Shown piece by piece: positions 55,169-64,000 of a stretch of DNA of 64,000 nucleotides. The translations under genes were made by a program, and so were the position numbers. The notes beneath the pieces were generated by a model. It was not told where the DNA came from and ran no database searches. It saw nothing but the letters and a program-made list of their open reading frames with translations. The stretch covers positions 1,393,385 through 1,457,384 of the forward strand of contig NZ_UIHB01000001.1 in the NCBI RefSeq assembly GCF_900476395.1, written 5' to 3'. Source of the DNA: Xanthomonas euroxanthea (GTDB lineage: Bacteria; Pseudomonadota; Gammaproteobacteria; Xanthomonadales; Xanthomonadaceae). The stretch's first letter is position 1. The number at the start of each line of letters is the position of its first letter.

Positions 55169-56257
55169 ATGAGCAGGCTGTTTAGAGACGTCGAGGGCGG
55201 GATGCTGTTCCCGCACGGAAGCGTGGTCTGCATCGGCGCCTTTGATGGCCTGCACCTGGGGCATCGGGCATTGGTGCAGCACGCAGTCGCGCGCGCGCGC
55301 GCGCTGGGCGTGCCGGCGGTGGCGGTGAGCTTCGAGCCGCTGCCGCGCGAATTTTTCGCCCCGGCCGCGCCGCCACCCCGGCTGACCCTGGCCCGCGCCA
55401 AGATCGAAGGGCTGCACGGCTTCGGTGCCGACAGCGTGGGCATGATCCGTTTCGACGGCCGCCTGTCGGCGATGAGCGCCGAGGATTTCGTACGGCTGGC
55501 CCTGGTCGGCCGGCTATGCGCCAAGGAGGTCTGGATCGGCCCGGAGTTCCGTTTCGGCCATCGGCGTGGTGGCGATATCGGCCTGCTGCGCGCGCTCGGT
55601 GCGCACTACGGTTTTGAGGCGGGCGAAATCGCGCCGGTGCATCTGCACGGTGAGCGCATCTCGGCCACGCGCATCCGCGAGTTGCTGGGTGCAGGCGAGT
55701 TCGCGCACGCCGGGCAATTGCTTGGCCGGCCGTATGCCATTGGCGGGCGGGTGGTGCGCGGCAAGCAGCTTGGACGCACGTTGGGCTATCCGACCGCCAA
55801 TTTGCGGTTTCCGCGCACGCCGGCGCTGTCGGGTATTTACGCAACCTGGGTGCATGGTGTGGCCGAGCGGCCGTGGCCGTCGGTCTCCAGCTTCGGCACG
55901 CGGCCGACGGTGGCCGGCGTGGAGCCGCTGCTGGAGGCGCACCTGTTCGACTTCCAGGGCGATCTGTATGGCCGGCATATCGCCGTCGAATTCGTCGCCA
56001 AGCTGCGCGACGAAGAGAAGTTCGACGGCCTGGACGCGCTGACGGTGCAGATGCACCGCGATGCCGAGCAGGCGCGTGCGGTGCTGGACAGGCATGCAGT
56101 TTCTGCGACACACGCGAATTCCTCGCAACAGCCCGCCTATGATGCGAGTCCCTCGCAGGAGCCCGCACATCCGTGTGCGGACAATGGACACGCGAGTTCC
56201 TCGCAAACGTCTGTACATGTAAGTGCAGACACTTCAGACAACGCAGCGCAACGGTAG
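55169..56257 (+). CDS. ribF: Bifunctional riboflavin kinase/FMN adenylyltransferase, 362 aa
   Basis: Makes FMN and FAD. The N-terminal adenylyltransferase (1-185) has CIGAFDGLHLGHRALV and ISATRIRELLGAGEF; the C-terminal kinase (190-305) has GRVVRGKQLGRTLGYPTANL. The normal protein ends near residue 310. Here a 50-residue Ser/Ala/His/Gln-rich tail follows, encoded by a repeated 23-bp DNA motif (56114-56208). The ileS start is 6 bp after the stop, so ribF-ileS are co-transcribed, probably with lspA-ispH. A TATACT -10-like box lies at 55105-55110. Confidence 0.96.
   Translation: MSRLFRDVEGGMLFPHGSVVCIGAFDGLHLGHRALVQHAVARARALGVPAVAVSFEPLPREFFAPAAPPPRLTLARAKIEGLHGFGADSVGMIRFDGRLSAMSAEDFVRLALVGRLCAKEVWIGPEFRFGHRRGGDIGLLRALGAHYGFEAGEIAPVHLHGERISATRIRELLGAGEFAHAGQLLGRPYAIGGRVVRGKQLGRTLGYPTANLRFPRTPALSGIYATWVHGVAERPWPSVSSFGTRPTVAGVEPLLEAHLFDFQGDLYGRHIAVEFVAKLRDEEKFDGLDALTVQMHRDAEQARAVLDRHAVSATHANSSQQPAYDASPSQEPAHPCADNGHASSSQTSVHVSADTSDNAAQR
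56114..56208 (+). repeat. Repeated GCGA-N-TCGC motif inside the 3' end of ribF
   Basis: Two 23-bp copies (56114-56136 and 56144-56166) with a shared GCGARTYCCTCGCA core and GCCCGC end, and a third partial copy from 56192. Each core is self-complementary (GCGAG...CTCGC). They encode the Ser/Gln-rich tail of RibF. Confidence 0.8.
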
Positions 56258-56263
56258 AGACCT

Positions 56264-59095
56264 GTGACCCAAGACTACAAAGCCACTCTCCATCTGCCCG
56301 CGACGGAATTCCCGATGCGCGGCGACCTGCCCAAGCGCGAGCCGGCGATGCTGGAGCGCTGGGAGCGCGAGGGGCTGTACGCGCAGCTGCGCGCCAATGC
56401 GGCCGGGCGCCCGCTGTTCGTGCTGCACGACGGCCCGCCGTATGCCAATGGCCAGATCCATCTGGGCCACGCGGTCAACAAGATCCTCAAGGACATCATC
56501 GTCAAGTCGAAGTACCTGGCTGGCTTCGATGCGCCCTACATCCCGGGTTGGGACTGCCACGGCCTGCCGATCGAGATCGCGATCGAGAAAAAGTACGGCA
56601 AGGTCGGCGTGAAGCTGGATGCGGCGCAATTCCGCCAGAAGTGCCGTGAATACGCCACCGAGCAGATCGACCTGCAGCGGCGCGACTTCAAGCGCCTGGG
56701 CGTGATCGGCGACTGGGACAACCCGTACAAGACGCTGGATTTCCGCTTCGAGGCCAACGAGATCCGTGCGCTGGCCAAGGTGGTCGACAACGGCCATCTG
56801 ACCCGCGGTGTCAAGCCGGTGCATTGGTGCTTCGACTGTGGCTCGGCGCTGGCCGAGGCCGAGATCGAATACGCCGACAAGGTGTCGCCGACGGTGGATA
56901 TCGCCTATCCGGCGCGCGATCCGGCGGCCGTGGCTGCTGCATTCGGCGCGAGCCTGCCGGCGGGCGTGGGCGTGGCGGTGCCGATCTGGACCACCACCCC
57001 GTGGACGCTGCCGGCGTCGCTGGCGGTGAGCCTGGGCGCGGACCTGGACTACGTGCTGGTCGAAGGCCCCGCCGATCGCGGCCAGCCGCGCTGGCTGGTA
57101 GTGGCCGAAGCCCTGGCCGGCAAGGCGCTGGCGCGCTACGGCGTGGACACGGTGGTGGTGCACGGGCATGCCAAGGGTGCGGCGCTGGAGCAGATGCTGC
57201 TGAACCACCCGTTCTATGCCGAGCGCGAAATCCCGCTGTTGCTGGGCGACCACGTGTCGGCCGAGGACGGTACCGGCGCGGTGCACACCGCACCGGGACA
57301 TGGCCAGGAGGACTACCAGGTTTCCAAGCAGTACGGCCTGCTCGAGCGCTATGGCGCTGCGCAGATCAACCCGGTGGACGGGCGGGGCGTGTACCTGCCG
57401 TCGACGCCGCCGCTGGGCGAGACCGTGCTGGCCGGGCTGCACATCTGGAAGGCCAACGACATCCTCATCGAGGCGCTGCGCGACACCGGCGTGCTGCTGG
57501 CGGCCAGCAAGATGGAGCACAGCTATCCGCATTGCTGGCGCCACAAGACGCCGATCGCATTCCGCGCCACGCCGCAGTGGTTCATCTCGATGGAGCAGGC
57601 CAACCTGCGCGCCGATGCGCTGGCGGCCATCGACAACGTGCATTGGTATCCGTCCTGGGGCCAGGCACGCATCGCCGGCATGGTCGACGGGCGTCCGGAC
57701 TGGACGATTTCGCGCCAGCGCACCTGGGGCGTGCCGATCGCCTTGTTCGTGCATCGCGAAACCGGCGAGCCGCATCCGCGCAGCACCGAGTTGCTGCGCC
57801 AGGTCGCCGACCGCGTGGAGCTGGGCGGCGTGGACGTGTGGTACACGCTGGACGCGGCCGAACTGCTGGGCGATGAGGCCGCCGATTACGACAAGATCAC
57901 CGACATCCTGGATGTGTGGTTCGACTCCGGCGTGACCCATGAAGCGGTGCTGGTGGACCGCGGCCTGCCCAAGCCGGCCGACCTGTACCTGGAAGGCTCC
58001 GATCAGCACCGTGGCTGGTTCCAGTCCTCGCTGCTGACCGGCGTGGCGATGGACAAGGCGGCGCCGTACAAGCAGTGCCTGACCCACGGCTTCACCGTGG
58101 ACGAGCACGGCCGCAAGATGTCCAAGTCGCTGGGTAACGGCATCGAGCCGCAGGACATCATGAAGACCCTGGGTGCGGACATCCTGCGCCTGTGGATCGC
58201 CTCGGCCGATTACAGCAACGAGATGTCGCTGTCGCAGGAGATCCTCAAGCGCAATGCCGACGCGTACCGTCGCCTGCGCAATACCGCGCGCTTTTTGCTC
58301 GGCAACCTGCATGGCTTCGATCCGTTGCAGCATCTGGTGGCGCTGGACGACATGGTGCTGCTGGACCGCTGGATCGTGCATCGCGCGCACGAGCTGCAGG
58401 AGAAGATCGTCTCCGCGTATGCGCGCTACGACTTTGCCGAGATCGTGCAGGCGCTGCTGAATTTCTGCAGCGTGGATCTGGGCTCGCTGTATCTGGACGT
58501 GACCAAGGACCGTCTGTACACGATGGCCGAGGATGCACGCGGCCGCCGTTCGGCGCAGAGCGCGATGTATCACGTGGCCGAGGCGTTCGTGCGCTGGATC
58601 GCACCGGTGCTGAGCTTCACCGCCGAAGAGCTGTGGGGCTACCTGCCGGGCAAGCACACCGATAACGTGCTGTTCGCCACTTGGTATGACGGCCTGGCGC
58701 CGTTGCCGGCCGATGCTGCGCTGACCGGTGCGGATGTCGACAAGCTGCTGGCCTTGCGCGAGCAGGTAGCCAAGGTGCTGGAGCCGATGCGTGCCAATGG
58801 CGCGATCGGTGCGGCGCTGGAAGCGGAGATCACCGTGGCCGCCGATGCACAGACTGCCGCGCGTTGGCAGCCGTTGGCCGAGGAGCTGCGCTTCCTGTTC
58901 ATCAGTGGCGATGTCACCGTCACCGCGGCCAGCACCGACGACATCTTCGTCAGCGCGCAGCCGACCAGCAAGGCCAAGTGCGTGCGCTGCTGGCACCACC
59001 AGGCCAGCGTGGGCAGCGATCCGCGTCACCCGGAACTGTGCAGCCGCTGCGTCAGCAATATCGAAGGCCCCGGCGAGGATCGTCGCTGGTTCTGA
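56264..59095 (+). CDS. ileS: Isoleucyl-tRNA synthetase, 943 aa
   Basis: Class I synthetase. HIGH motif in [25 protein letters not shown] motif in [10 protein letters not shown], a CP1 editing domain with [15 protein letters not shown], and a C-terminal zinc finger (CVRCWHHQ...[10 protein letters not shown]). Length is normal for the eubacterial IleS1 type. Start GTG 56264, 6 bp after ribF. Confidence 0.99.
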   Translation: MTQDYKATLHLPATEFPMRGDLPKREPAMLERWEREGLYAQLRANAAGRPLFVLHDGPPYANGQIHLGHAVNKILKDIIVKSKYLAGFDAPYIPGWDCHGLPIEIAIEKKYGKVGVKLDAAQFRQKCREYATEQIDLQRRDFKRLGVIGDWDNPYKTLDFRFEANEIRALAKVVDNGHLTRGVKPVHWCFDCGSALAEAEIEYADKVSPTVDIAYPARDPAAVAAAFGASLPAGVGVAVPIWTTTPWTLPASLAVSLGADLDYVLVEGPADRGQPRWLVVAEALAGKALARYGVDTVVVHGHAKGAALEQMLLNHPFYAEREIPLLLGDHVSAEDGTGAVHTAPGHGQEDYQVSKQYGLLERYGAAQINPVDGRGVYLPSTPPLGETVLAGLHIWKANDILIEALRDTGVLLAASKMEHSYPHCWRHKTPIAFRATPQWFISMEQANLRADALAAIDNVHWYPSWGQARIAGMVDGRPDWTISRQRTWGVPIALFVHRETGEPHPRSTELLRQVADRVELGGVDVWYTLDAAELLGDEAADYDKITDILDVWFDSGVTHEAVLVDRGLPKPADLYLEGSDQHRGWFQSSLLTGVAMDKAAPYKQCLTHGFTVDEHGRKMSKSLGNGIEPQDIMKTLGADILRLWIASADYSNEMSLSQEILKRNADAYRRLRNTARFLLGNLHGFDPLQHLVALDDMVLLDRWIVHRAHELQEKIVSAYARYDFAEIVQALLNFCSVDLGSLYLDVTKDRLYTMAEDARGRRSAQSAMYHVAEAFVRWIAPVLSFTAEELWGYLPGKHTDNVLFATWYDGLAPLPADAALTGADVDKLLALREQVAKVLEPMRANGAIGAALEAEITVAADAQTAARWQPLAEELRFLFISGDVTVTAASTDDIFVSAQPTSKAKCVRCWHHQASVGSDPRHPELCSRCVSNIEGPGEDRRWF

Positions 59096-59404
59096 TGGGG
59101 TGCGCATGATTGCGTGTGGCGGGCCGATCCTGCCACGCGTGATCGAGACCCGGATGGGCCGGGCGTGCGCCTGCGCGCGACCTCATCGGCAGCCACCGCT
59201 GCCGTCGATGGCCCCGGCGCCGCAGTCCCTCGCTTGCTGAAGCGTGGCGCACGCGGCAATGCGGGGCAGGGCGGCTGGCTCGGGCGTCCATGCCATCCTT
59301 GCCCGCCTCTCTTCCAGCTTTTGTTCCGCTAACCGCCATCCCCAACGCCATCCAGGCATCTTCTCCGGCGTCGGAGAAGTCACCACCAACTGCGATCTTT
59401 CGAC
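59096..59404. other. 309-bp region between ileS and lspA, no gene seen
   Basis: GC-rich, with no terminator, repeat or RNA gene recognised. The ileS-lspA order with the same strand suggests read-through transcription across it. Confidence 0.5.
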
Positions 59405-59917
59405 ATGAGTCAACGCCCCAAACCCTCCGCCCTGATCTGGTTGCTGCTGTCGGCACTGGTGGTCGGGCTGGACCAGTGGAGCAAGGCCTGGGTGCTGTCC
59501 AGCCTGCCCGAGTACACCCCGGTGCCGGTGATCGACGGCTTCTGGAACTGGTACCGCACCTACAACACCGGCGCGGCCTTCAGCTTCCTGAGCGATGCCG
59601 GCGGCTGGCAGCTGTGGTTCTTCACTGCGTTGGCGGTGGGCATCAGCGGGCTGCTGGCGTTCTGGCTGTCGCGTACCGCGCGCGGCGAATGGCGCAGCGC
59701 GTTGCCGTATGCACTGGTGATCGGCGGGGCGATCGGCAACGTGATCGACCGCCTGATGCACGGCCACGTGGTCGATTTCATCCAGTGGTATATCGGCAGC
59801 CACACCTGGCCTGCGTTCAACATCGCCGACTCGGCGATCGTGGGCGGCGCCATCGGCATCGCGGTATTCGGCCTGTTCGACAGGTCCGGCAAGCGGGAGG
59901 CGGGGATCCGGAAGTAG
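59405..59917 (+). CDS. lspA: Lipoprotein signal peptidase, 170 aa
   Basis: Aspartyl membrane peptidase that cleaves prolipoproteins at the lipid-modified Cys; it would process the lipoproteins encoded elsewhere in this window. Four helices. Catalytic Asp residues are in [20 protein letters not shown] and [15 protein letters not shown]-terminal [14 protein letters not shown] is conserved. Confidence 0.98.
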   Translation: MSQRPKPSALIWLLLSALVVGLDQWSKAWVLSSLPEYTPVPVIDGFWNWYRTYNTGAAFSFLSDAGGWQLWFFTALAVGISGLLAFWLSRTARGEWRSALPYALVIGGAIGNVIDRLMHGHVVDFIQWYIGSHTWPAFNIADSAIVGGAIGIAVFGLFDRSGKREAGIRK

Positions 59918-59994
59918 GAATCGTCGCTGAAGTCGCGGCGTACCGGCATCGCCAGGTTCCATCCTCCATTCCCCATTCCCGTAGAATGCCCGCC

Positions 59995-60945
59995 ATGGAT
60001 GTCCTGCTCGCCAATCCCCGTGGTTTCTGTGCCGGTGTCGACCGTGCGATCGAGATCGTCAAGCGCGCGATCGAAACGCTGGGCGCGCCGATCTACGTGC
60101 GCCATGAAGTGGTGCACAACCGCTTCGTGGTCGACGACCTCAAGCAGCGCGGCGCGGTCTTCGTCGAAGAGCTGGACGAGGTGCCGGACAACGCCACGGT
60201 GATCTTCAGCGCACACGGCGTCTCGCAGGCGGTGCGGCAGGAAGCCGAGCGCCGCGGGTTGAAGGTGTTCGACGCAACCTGCCCGCTGGTGACCAAGGTG
60301 CATTTCGAGGTGGCGCGGCATTGCCGGGCCGGTCGCGACGTGGTGCTGATCGGCCACGCCGGACACCCGGAGGTGGAAGGCACGATGGGGCAGTGGAGCC
60401 GCGAACGCGGCGCGGGCACGATCTATCTGGTCGAGGACATCGAGCAGGTCTCCACGCTGCAGATCCGCCAGCCGGAGAACATTGCCTACACCACCCAGAC
60501 CACGCTGTCGGTGGACGACACCATGGGCATCATCGAGGCCCTGCGTGCGCGCTACCCGGCCATGCAGGGGCCGCGCCACGACGATATCTGCTACGCCACC
60601 CAGAACCGCCAGGACGCGGTGCGCGATCTCGCGCGCCAATGCGACCTGGTGCTGGTGGTCGGTTCGCCCAACAGCTCCAATTCCAATCGTCTCAGCGAGC
60701 TGGCCCGGCGCGACGGGGTGGAGTCCTACCTGATCGACAACGCCAGCGAGATCGACCCGGCCTGGATCGTCGGCAAGCAGCACATCGGCCTGACCGCCGG
60801 CGCCTCCGCGCCGCAGGTGCTGGTCGATGGCGTGCTGGCGCGGTTGCGCGAGCTGGGCGCCAGCAGTGTGTCCGAGCTGGAAGGCGAGCCGGAATCGATG
60901 GTGTTCGCGCTCCCCAAGGAATTGCGGTTGCGCCTGGTCAGCTGA
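59995..60945 (+). CDS. ispH: 4-hydroxy-3-methylbut-2-enyl diphosphate reductase, 316 aa
   Basis: Last step of the MEP isoprenoid pathway, making IPP and DMAPP. The iron-sulfur Cys ligands are present: [28 protein letters not shown] and [14 protein letters not shown]. Substrate-binding HGV in [10 protein letters not shown] and [16 protein letters not shown] 59995 gives [17 protein letters not shown] 59986 adds three residues. An ATTCCC-type string lies just upstream. It follows lspA, a conserved neighbour. Confidence 0.98.
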   Translation: MDVLLANPRGFCAGVDRAIEIVKRAIETLGAPIYVRHEVVHNRFVVDDLKQRGAVFVEELDEVPDNATVIFSAHGVSQAVRQEAERRGLKVFDATCPLVTKVHFEVARHCRAGRDVVLIGHAGHPEVEGTMGQWSRERGAGTIYLVEDIEQVSTLQIRQPENIAYTTQTTLSVDDTMGIIEALRARYPAMQGPRHDDICYATQNRQDAVRDLARQCDLVLVVGSPNSSNSNRLSELARRDGVESYLIDNASEIDPAWIVGKQHIGLTAGASAPQVLVDGVLARLRELGASSVSELEGEPESMVFALPKELRLRLVS

Positions 60946-61083
60946 CAGCGGGCGCTCCGGGCTGCTTGCGGCGGCGGGTCCTTGCGGCAAGCCTGGGTGC
61001 TTCGCAGCTGCAGGTGGTCGTCCTCCGCCGGCGATGGTCCACAGGTCCGGGGCCGGGATGCGTAGTGCGCCGCCTGGCGGCGA

Positions 61084-61113
61084 TTGACCGGGCACCGGCT
61101 CCGCTCCTACAAT
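61084..61113 (+). promoter_or_regulatory. Promoter of tRNA-Thr
   Basis: TTGACC (61084-61089), 18-base spacer, TACAAT (61108-61113), with the tRNA starting 9 bases later. The hexamers and spacing are identical to those of the rplU promoter. Confidence 0.78.
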
Positions 61114-61122
61114 GCACGGCTC

Positions 61123-61198
61123 GCCGGAATAGCTCAGTTGGTAGAGCGGCGCATTCGTAATGCGTAGGTCGTAGGTTCGATTCCTATTTCCGGCACCA
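61123..61198 (+). tRNA. tRNA-Thr, anticodon CGT
   Basis: Cloverleaf read by eye. Acceptor GCCGGAA/TTCCGGC, D-arm GCTC...GAGC, anticodon arm GCGCA-TTCGTAA-TGCGT with anticodon CGT (reads ACG), T-arm GTAGG-TTCGATT-CCTAT, discriminator A and encoded CCA. Length is 76 bases. Confidence 0.96.
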
Positions 61199-61556
61199 TT
61201 GCTTCAACACTGGGTCGACCATTGGTCGGCCCAGCTGCGTTTGGGCCGAAGTATGCGCATCTTGCCGCTGGCCCGGCCATATACGCCACACATCGTGCCG
61301 GGCGCAATCGATGGCCGCGGCTGCATCTTTGTCGTCCTGCGCAGCGCTGCGACAACATGTCGCACAGTTTTGCGCGCATTAATTGCGACAGATCATTGCC
61401 GATGGGTTTCGTGCAGGTGCAGCAAAGTCTAAAATCAGGGAGCTAACTCGTGTCTTCGGTCTGCGTGGCCCCTTCCTTCAGGAAGCGTGCCGTCAGGACA
61501 AGTCCCACCTGGATACGACGAACGAGGCTGGCGTTCCTTCGCACTTGGATCGACCG
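61199..61556. other. 358-bp cyo upstream region
   Basis: Lies between tRNA-Thr and cyoA. It contains a 17-bp palindrome (61348-61364), a third half-site at 61384-61390 and an AT-richer patch (61365-61395) that is a likely promoter region. No gene seen. Confidence 0.6.
61348..61364. promoter_or_regulatory. Palindrome TGCGACA-ACA-TGTCGCA upstream of cyoA
   Basis: A perfect 7-bp inverted repeat with a 3-bp centre, about 190 bp before the cyoA start. TGCGACA recurs as a direct half-site at 61384-61390. Candidate binding site for a dimeric regulator of the cyo operon. Confidence 0.55.
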
Positions 61557-62492
61557 ATGATTCCGTTGAAACATCTCGGGCGTGTACTTCGTCCAGGCCT
61601 GATGCTGCCGTTCCTGCTGTTGGCAGGCTGCAGTTCGGCCATTCTCAATCCGAAAGGCCAGATCGGCCACGACGAAAAGCAGCTGCTGATCACCTCGGTC
61701 GTGCTGATGCTGATCGTGGTCATCCCGGTGATCGTGATGACGATTGCGTTCGCGTGGAAATACCGCGCGTCCAACACGAAGGCACGCTACGAGCCGGACT
61801 GGTCTCACTCCACCGCGATCGAGGTGGTGGTGTGGTCGATCCCGTGCGTGATCATCCTGGTGCTGGCGGTGCTGACCTGGCGCTCCTCGCACGCGCTGGA
61901 CCCGTACCGGCCGTTGGATTCGGACGTCAAGCCGATCACCATCGAAGCGGTGTCGCTGGACTGGAAGTGGATGTTCATCTACCCGGACCAGAACATCGCC
62001 ACGGTCAACGAAATCGCCTTCCCGGTGCATACGCCGCTGAACTTCAAGATCACCTCCGACACGGTGATGAATTCGTTCTTCATCCCGCACCTGGGTACGA
62101 TGATCTACGCGATGGCCGGCATGGAAACCAAGCTGCACCTGGTGGCCAACGAGCCGGGCGAATACTTCGGCCTGTCGACCAACTACAGCGGTCACGGTTT
62201 CTCGAAGATGAGCTTCAAGGCGCATGCCGTCGATCAGGCCGGCTTCGATGCATGGGTGGCCAAGGTCAAGGCATCGCCGACCGCGTTGAACGCCGCCGAG
62301 TACCAGGTGCTGGCAGCCAATCGCAACGACAAGGAACAGTATCCGGTCACCTACTACTCGTCGGTGCAGGACGGCATGTTCCGCTCGCTCGTCGACAAAT
62401 ACATGAATGGTCCGGGCCATAACAAAGGCCATGGCGACCATCAGGCAGCGGCTGCAGAGCCGGTTGCCATGTGCACTTCTGGAGACAAGTGA
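61557..62492 (+). CDS. cyoA: Cytochrome bo3 ubiquinol oxidase subunit II, 311 aa
   Basis: Lipoprotein signal [16 protein letters not shown]...LLLAGC, then two membrane helices (about 42-65 and 85-105) and a periplasmic cupredoxin domain. The domain contains [13 protein letters not shown] and [20 protein letters not shown] but lacks the Cys/His CuA ligands, so this is the quinol-oxidising form. Its stop overlaps the cyoB start (ATGA). The His/Gly-rich C-terminus differs from E. coli CyoA. Confidence 0.96.
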   Translation: MIPLKHLGRVLRPGLMLPFLLLAGCSSAILNPKGQIGHDEKQLLITSVVLMLIVVIPVIVMTIAFAWKYRASNTKARYEPDWSHSTAIEVVVWSIPCVIILVLAVLTWRSSHALDPYRPLDSDVKPITIEAVSLDWKWMFIYPDQNIATVNEIAFPVHTPLNFKITSDTVMNSFFIPHLGTMIYAMAGMETKLHLVANEPGEYFGLSTNYSGHGFSKMSFKAHAVDQAGFDAWVAKVKASPTALNAAEYQVLAANRNDKEQYPVTYYSSVQDGMFRSLVDKYMNGPGHNKGHGDHQAAAAEPVAMCTSGDK

Positions 62493-64000
62493 TGCTAGGC
62501 AAACTTACGATCGAGGCGGTTCCGTACCACGAGCCGATCATCATGGTCGCACTCGGTGGTGCAGGCCTGCTCGGCCTGCTCATCGCGGGCGCCATCACCA
62601 AGTACAAGCTGTGGGGCTACCTGTGGAACGAGTGGTTCACCTCGGTGGACCACAAGCGCATCGGCGTGATGTACATCATCGTGGCGCTGGTCATGTTGCT
62701 GCGCGGCTTCGCCGATGCGGCGATGATGCGCACCCAGCAGGCGCTGGCAGGTAACGGCGGCGAAGGCGTGCTGCCGCCGCATCACTACGACCAGATCTTC
62801 ACCGCGCACGGCGTGATCATGATCTTCTTCATGGCCATGCCGTTCATGACCGGCCTGTTGAACCTGATCGTGCCGCTGCAGATCGGTGCGCGCGACGTGG
62901 CGTTCCCGTTCCTGAACTCGCTGAGCTTCTGGCTGTTCGTGGCCGGTGCGGCGCTGATCAACATCTCGCTGGGTGTCGGCGAATTCGCCCAGACCGGCTG
63001 GCTGGCTTATCCGCCGTTGTCGGGGCTGGAATACAGTCCGGGGGTCGGCGTCGACTACTACATCTGGGCGCTGCAGGTCTCAGGCCTGGGCACCTTGCTG
63101 ACCGGCATCAACTTCTTCGTGACGATCATGCGGATGCGCGCGCCGGGCATGACCCTGATGCGCATGCCGATCTTCACCTGGACCGCGCTGATCACCAACA
63201 TCCTGATCATCGCCGCATTCCCGATCCTGACCGTGGCGCTGGCGCTGCTGGGTGCCGACCGTTACCTGGGCACGCACTTCTTCACCAATGACGGTGGCGG
63301 CAACGCCATGATGTACGTCAACCTGATCTGGATCTGGGGTCACCCGGAAGTCTATATCCTGATCCTGCCGGCGTTCGGCATCTTCTCCGAGCTGATCGCG
63401 ACCTACAGCCGTAAGCGCCTGTTCGGCTACACCTCGATGGTCTACGCCACCTCGTGCATCGGCGTGCTGTCGTTCGTGGTGTGGTTGCACCACTTCTTCA
63501 CCATGGGCTCGGGTGCCAACGTCAATGCCTTCTTCGGCATCACGACGATGATCATCTCGATCCCGACCGGCGTGAAGATCTTCAACTGGCTGTTCACCAT
63601 GTTCCGCGGTCGTGTGCACATGACCTCGCCGGTGCTGTGGACGATCGGCTTCATCATCACCTTCACCATCGGCGGCATGACGGGCGTGATGCTGGCGATC
63701 CCGGCAGTGGACTTCGTGCTGCACAACAGCCTGTTCCTGATCGCGCACTTCCATAACGTGATCATCGGCGGCGTGGTGTTCGGCTATCTGGCCGGCCTGA
63801 CCTACTGGTTCCCGAAGGCGTTCGGCTTCAAGCTCAACGAGAAGATCGGCAAGGCCTCGTTCTGGTGCTGGATCATCGGCTTCTTCGTGGCCTTCATGCC
63901 GCTGTACGTGCTCGGCTTCATGGGCATGACCCGTCGCATGAACACCTACAACCACCCCGAGTGGGCGCCGTGGCTGTACGTCGCTGCGGCCGGTGCTGCG
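62492..64000 (+). CDS. cyoB: Cytochrome bo3 ubiquinol oxidase subunit I (3' truncated by window end)
   Basis: 503 codons are visible, open at the window end. Starts [19 protein letters not shown]. Haem-copper oxidase core: [36 protein letters not shown] (low-spin haem His), [20 protein letters not shown] (CuB His and the cross-linked Tyr), [12 protein letters not shown] (two CuB His) and [20 protein letters not shown] (haem His pair). Quinol oxidation is coupled to oxygen reduction and proton pumping. The start overlaps the cyoA stop by 1 base. Confidence 0.97.
   Translation, partial: MLGKLTIEAVPYHEPIIMVALGGAGLLGLLIAGAITKYKLWGYLWNEWFTSVDHKRIGVMYIIVALVMLLRGFADAAMMRTQQALAGNGGEGVLPPHHYDQIFTAHGVIMIFFMAMPFMTGLLNLIVPLQIGARDVAFPFLNSLSFWLFVAGAALINISLGVGEFAQTGWLAYPPLSGLEYSPGVGVDYYIWALQVSGLGTLLTGINFFVTIMRMRAPGMTLMRMPIFTWTALITNILIIAAFPILTVALALLGADRYLGTHFFTNDGGGNAMMYVNLIWIWGHPEVYILILPAFGIFSELIATYSRKRLFGYTSMVYATSCIGVLSFVVWLHHFFTMGSGANVNAFFGITTMIISIPTGVKIFNWLFTMFRGRVHMTSPVLWTIGFIITFTIGGMTGVMLAIPAVDFVLHNSLFLIAHFHNVIIGGVVFGYLAGLTYWFPKAFGFKLNEKIGKASFWCWIIGFFVAFMPLYVLGFMGMTRRMNTYNHPEWAPWLYVAAAGAA

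Noticed and set aside
55289..55305. Run of alternating CG in ribF
   Set aside because: Explained by Ala/Arg codons in the coding frame; too short to call a functional Z-DNA or slippage tract.
56234..59107. A 957-codon frame antisense to ileS
   Set aside because: Shadow of ileS with no ribosome site or motif.

Overview
The window is GC-rich chromosomal DNA from a gammaproteobacterium of the Xanthomonadaceae, almost certainly Xanthomonas. Three things point there: a protein ending in the XVIPCD signal of the Xanthomonadales antibacterial type IV secretion system, a bacterial ACE-like M2 peptidase of the kind described from Xanthomonas, and short palindromic intergenic repeats. The species cannot be fixed from this sequence. 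About 90 percent of the window is coding, mostly ordinary core genome, with accessory features scattered among it.

Layout. 0-9.4 kb: the end of an S9 peptidase gene, two small unknown proteins, a PAS-AraC regulator, catalase katE, an aldo/keto reductase and a lipoprotein carboxylesterase. 9.6-14.8 kb: a (CCCAA)10 microsatellite, gcvP behind a tandem glycine riboswitch, a Bcr/CflA-type transporter and a small protein. 14.9-20.1 kb: a probable T4SS antibacterial effector, the ACE-like peptidase and a 1.1-kb repeat-filled gap. 20.1-26.5 kb: a surface or lipid A modification cluster (EptA-like, PAP2, ArnT-like) divergent from a ColR/ColS-like two-component system. 26.5-30.7 kb: a TIM-barrel isomerase, then an acetyltransferase-minC-minD-minE-HEAGH protein operon. 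30.9-35.4 kb: a DesK/NarL-type two-component pair, an SRPBCC membrane protein, DUF423 and an AlkA-like glycosylase. 35.5-39.7 kb: a minus-strand operon (SPFH, small membrane protein, ribbon-helix-helix, 62-aa ORF, PH-like protein, VanY-like peptidase) divergent from purT.

39.8-47.7 kb: an exonuclease/phosphatase-fold lipoprotein, bpt, an EF-hand protein, a sigma factor with a membrane tail, a DUF2007-like protein, tesB, an enoyl-CoA hydratase, a PCuAC-like protein and a 4HBT thioesterase. 47.7-61.2 kb: housekeeping genes uvrA, rplU-rpmA-obgE, rpsT, murJ, ribF-ileS-lspA-ispH and tRNA-Thr(CGT). 61.6-64 kb: cyoA and the start of cyoB, which runs off the window.

The most distinctive items are the XVIPCD effector with an unrecognised N-terminal domain and no visible immunity gene, the sigma factor fused to membrane segments, the SPFH/RHH operon with a palindromic operator, the HEAGH protein riding on minCDE, and a family of exactly 102-bp palindromic repeats. 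All coordinates and motifs come from reading the sequence. Function assignments rest on remembered family features, not on database searches.
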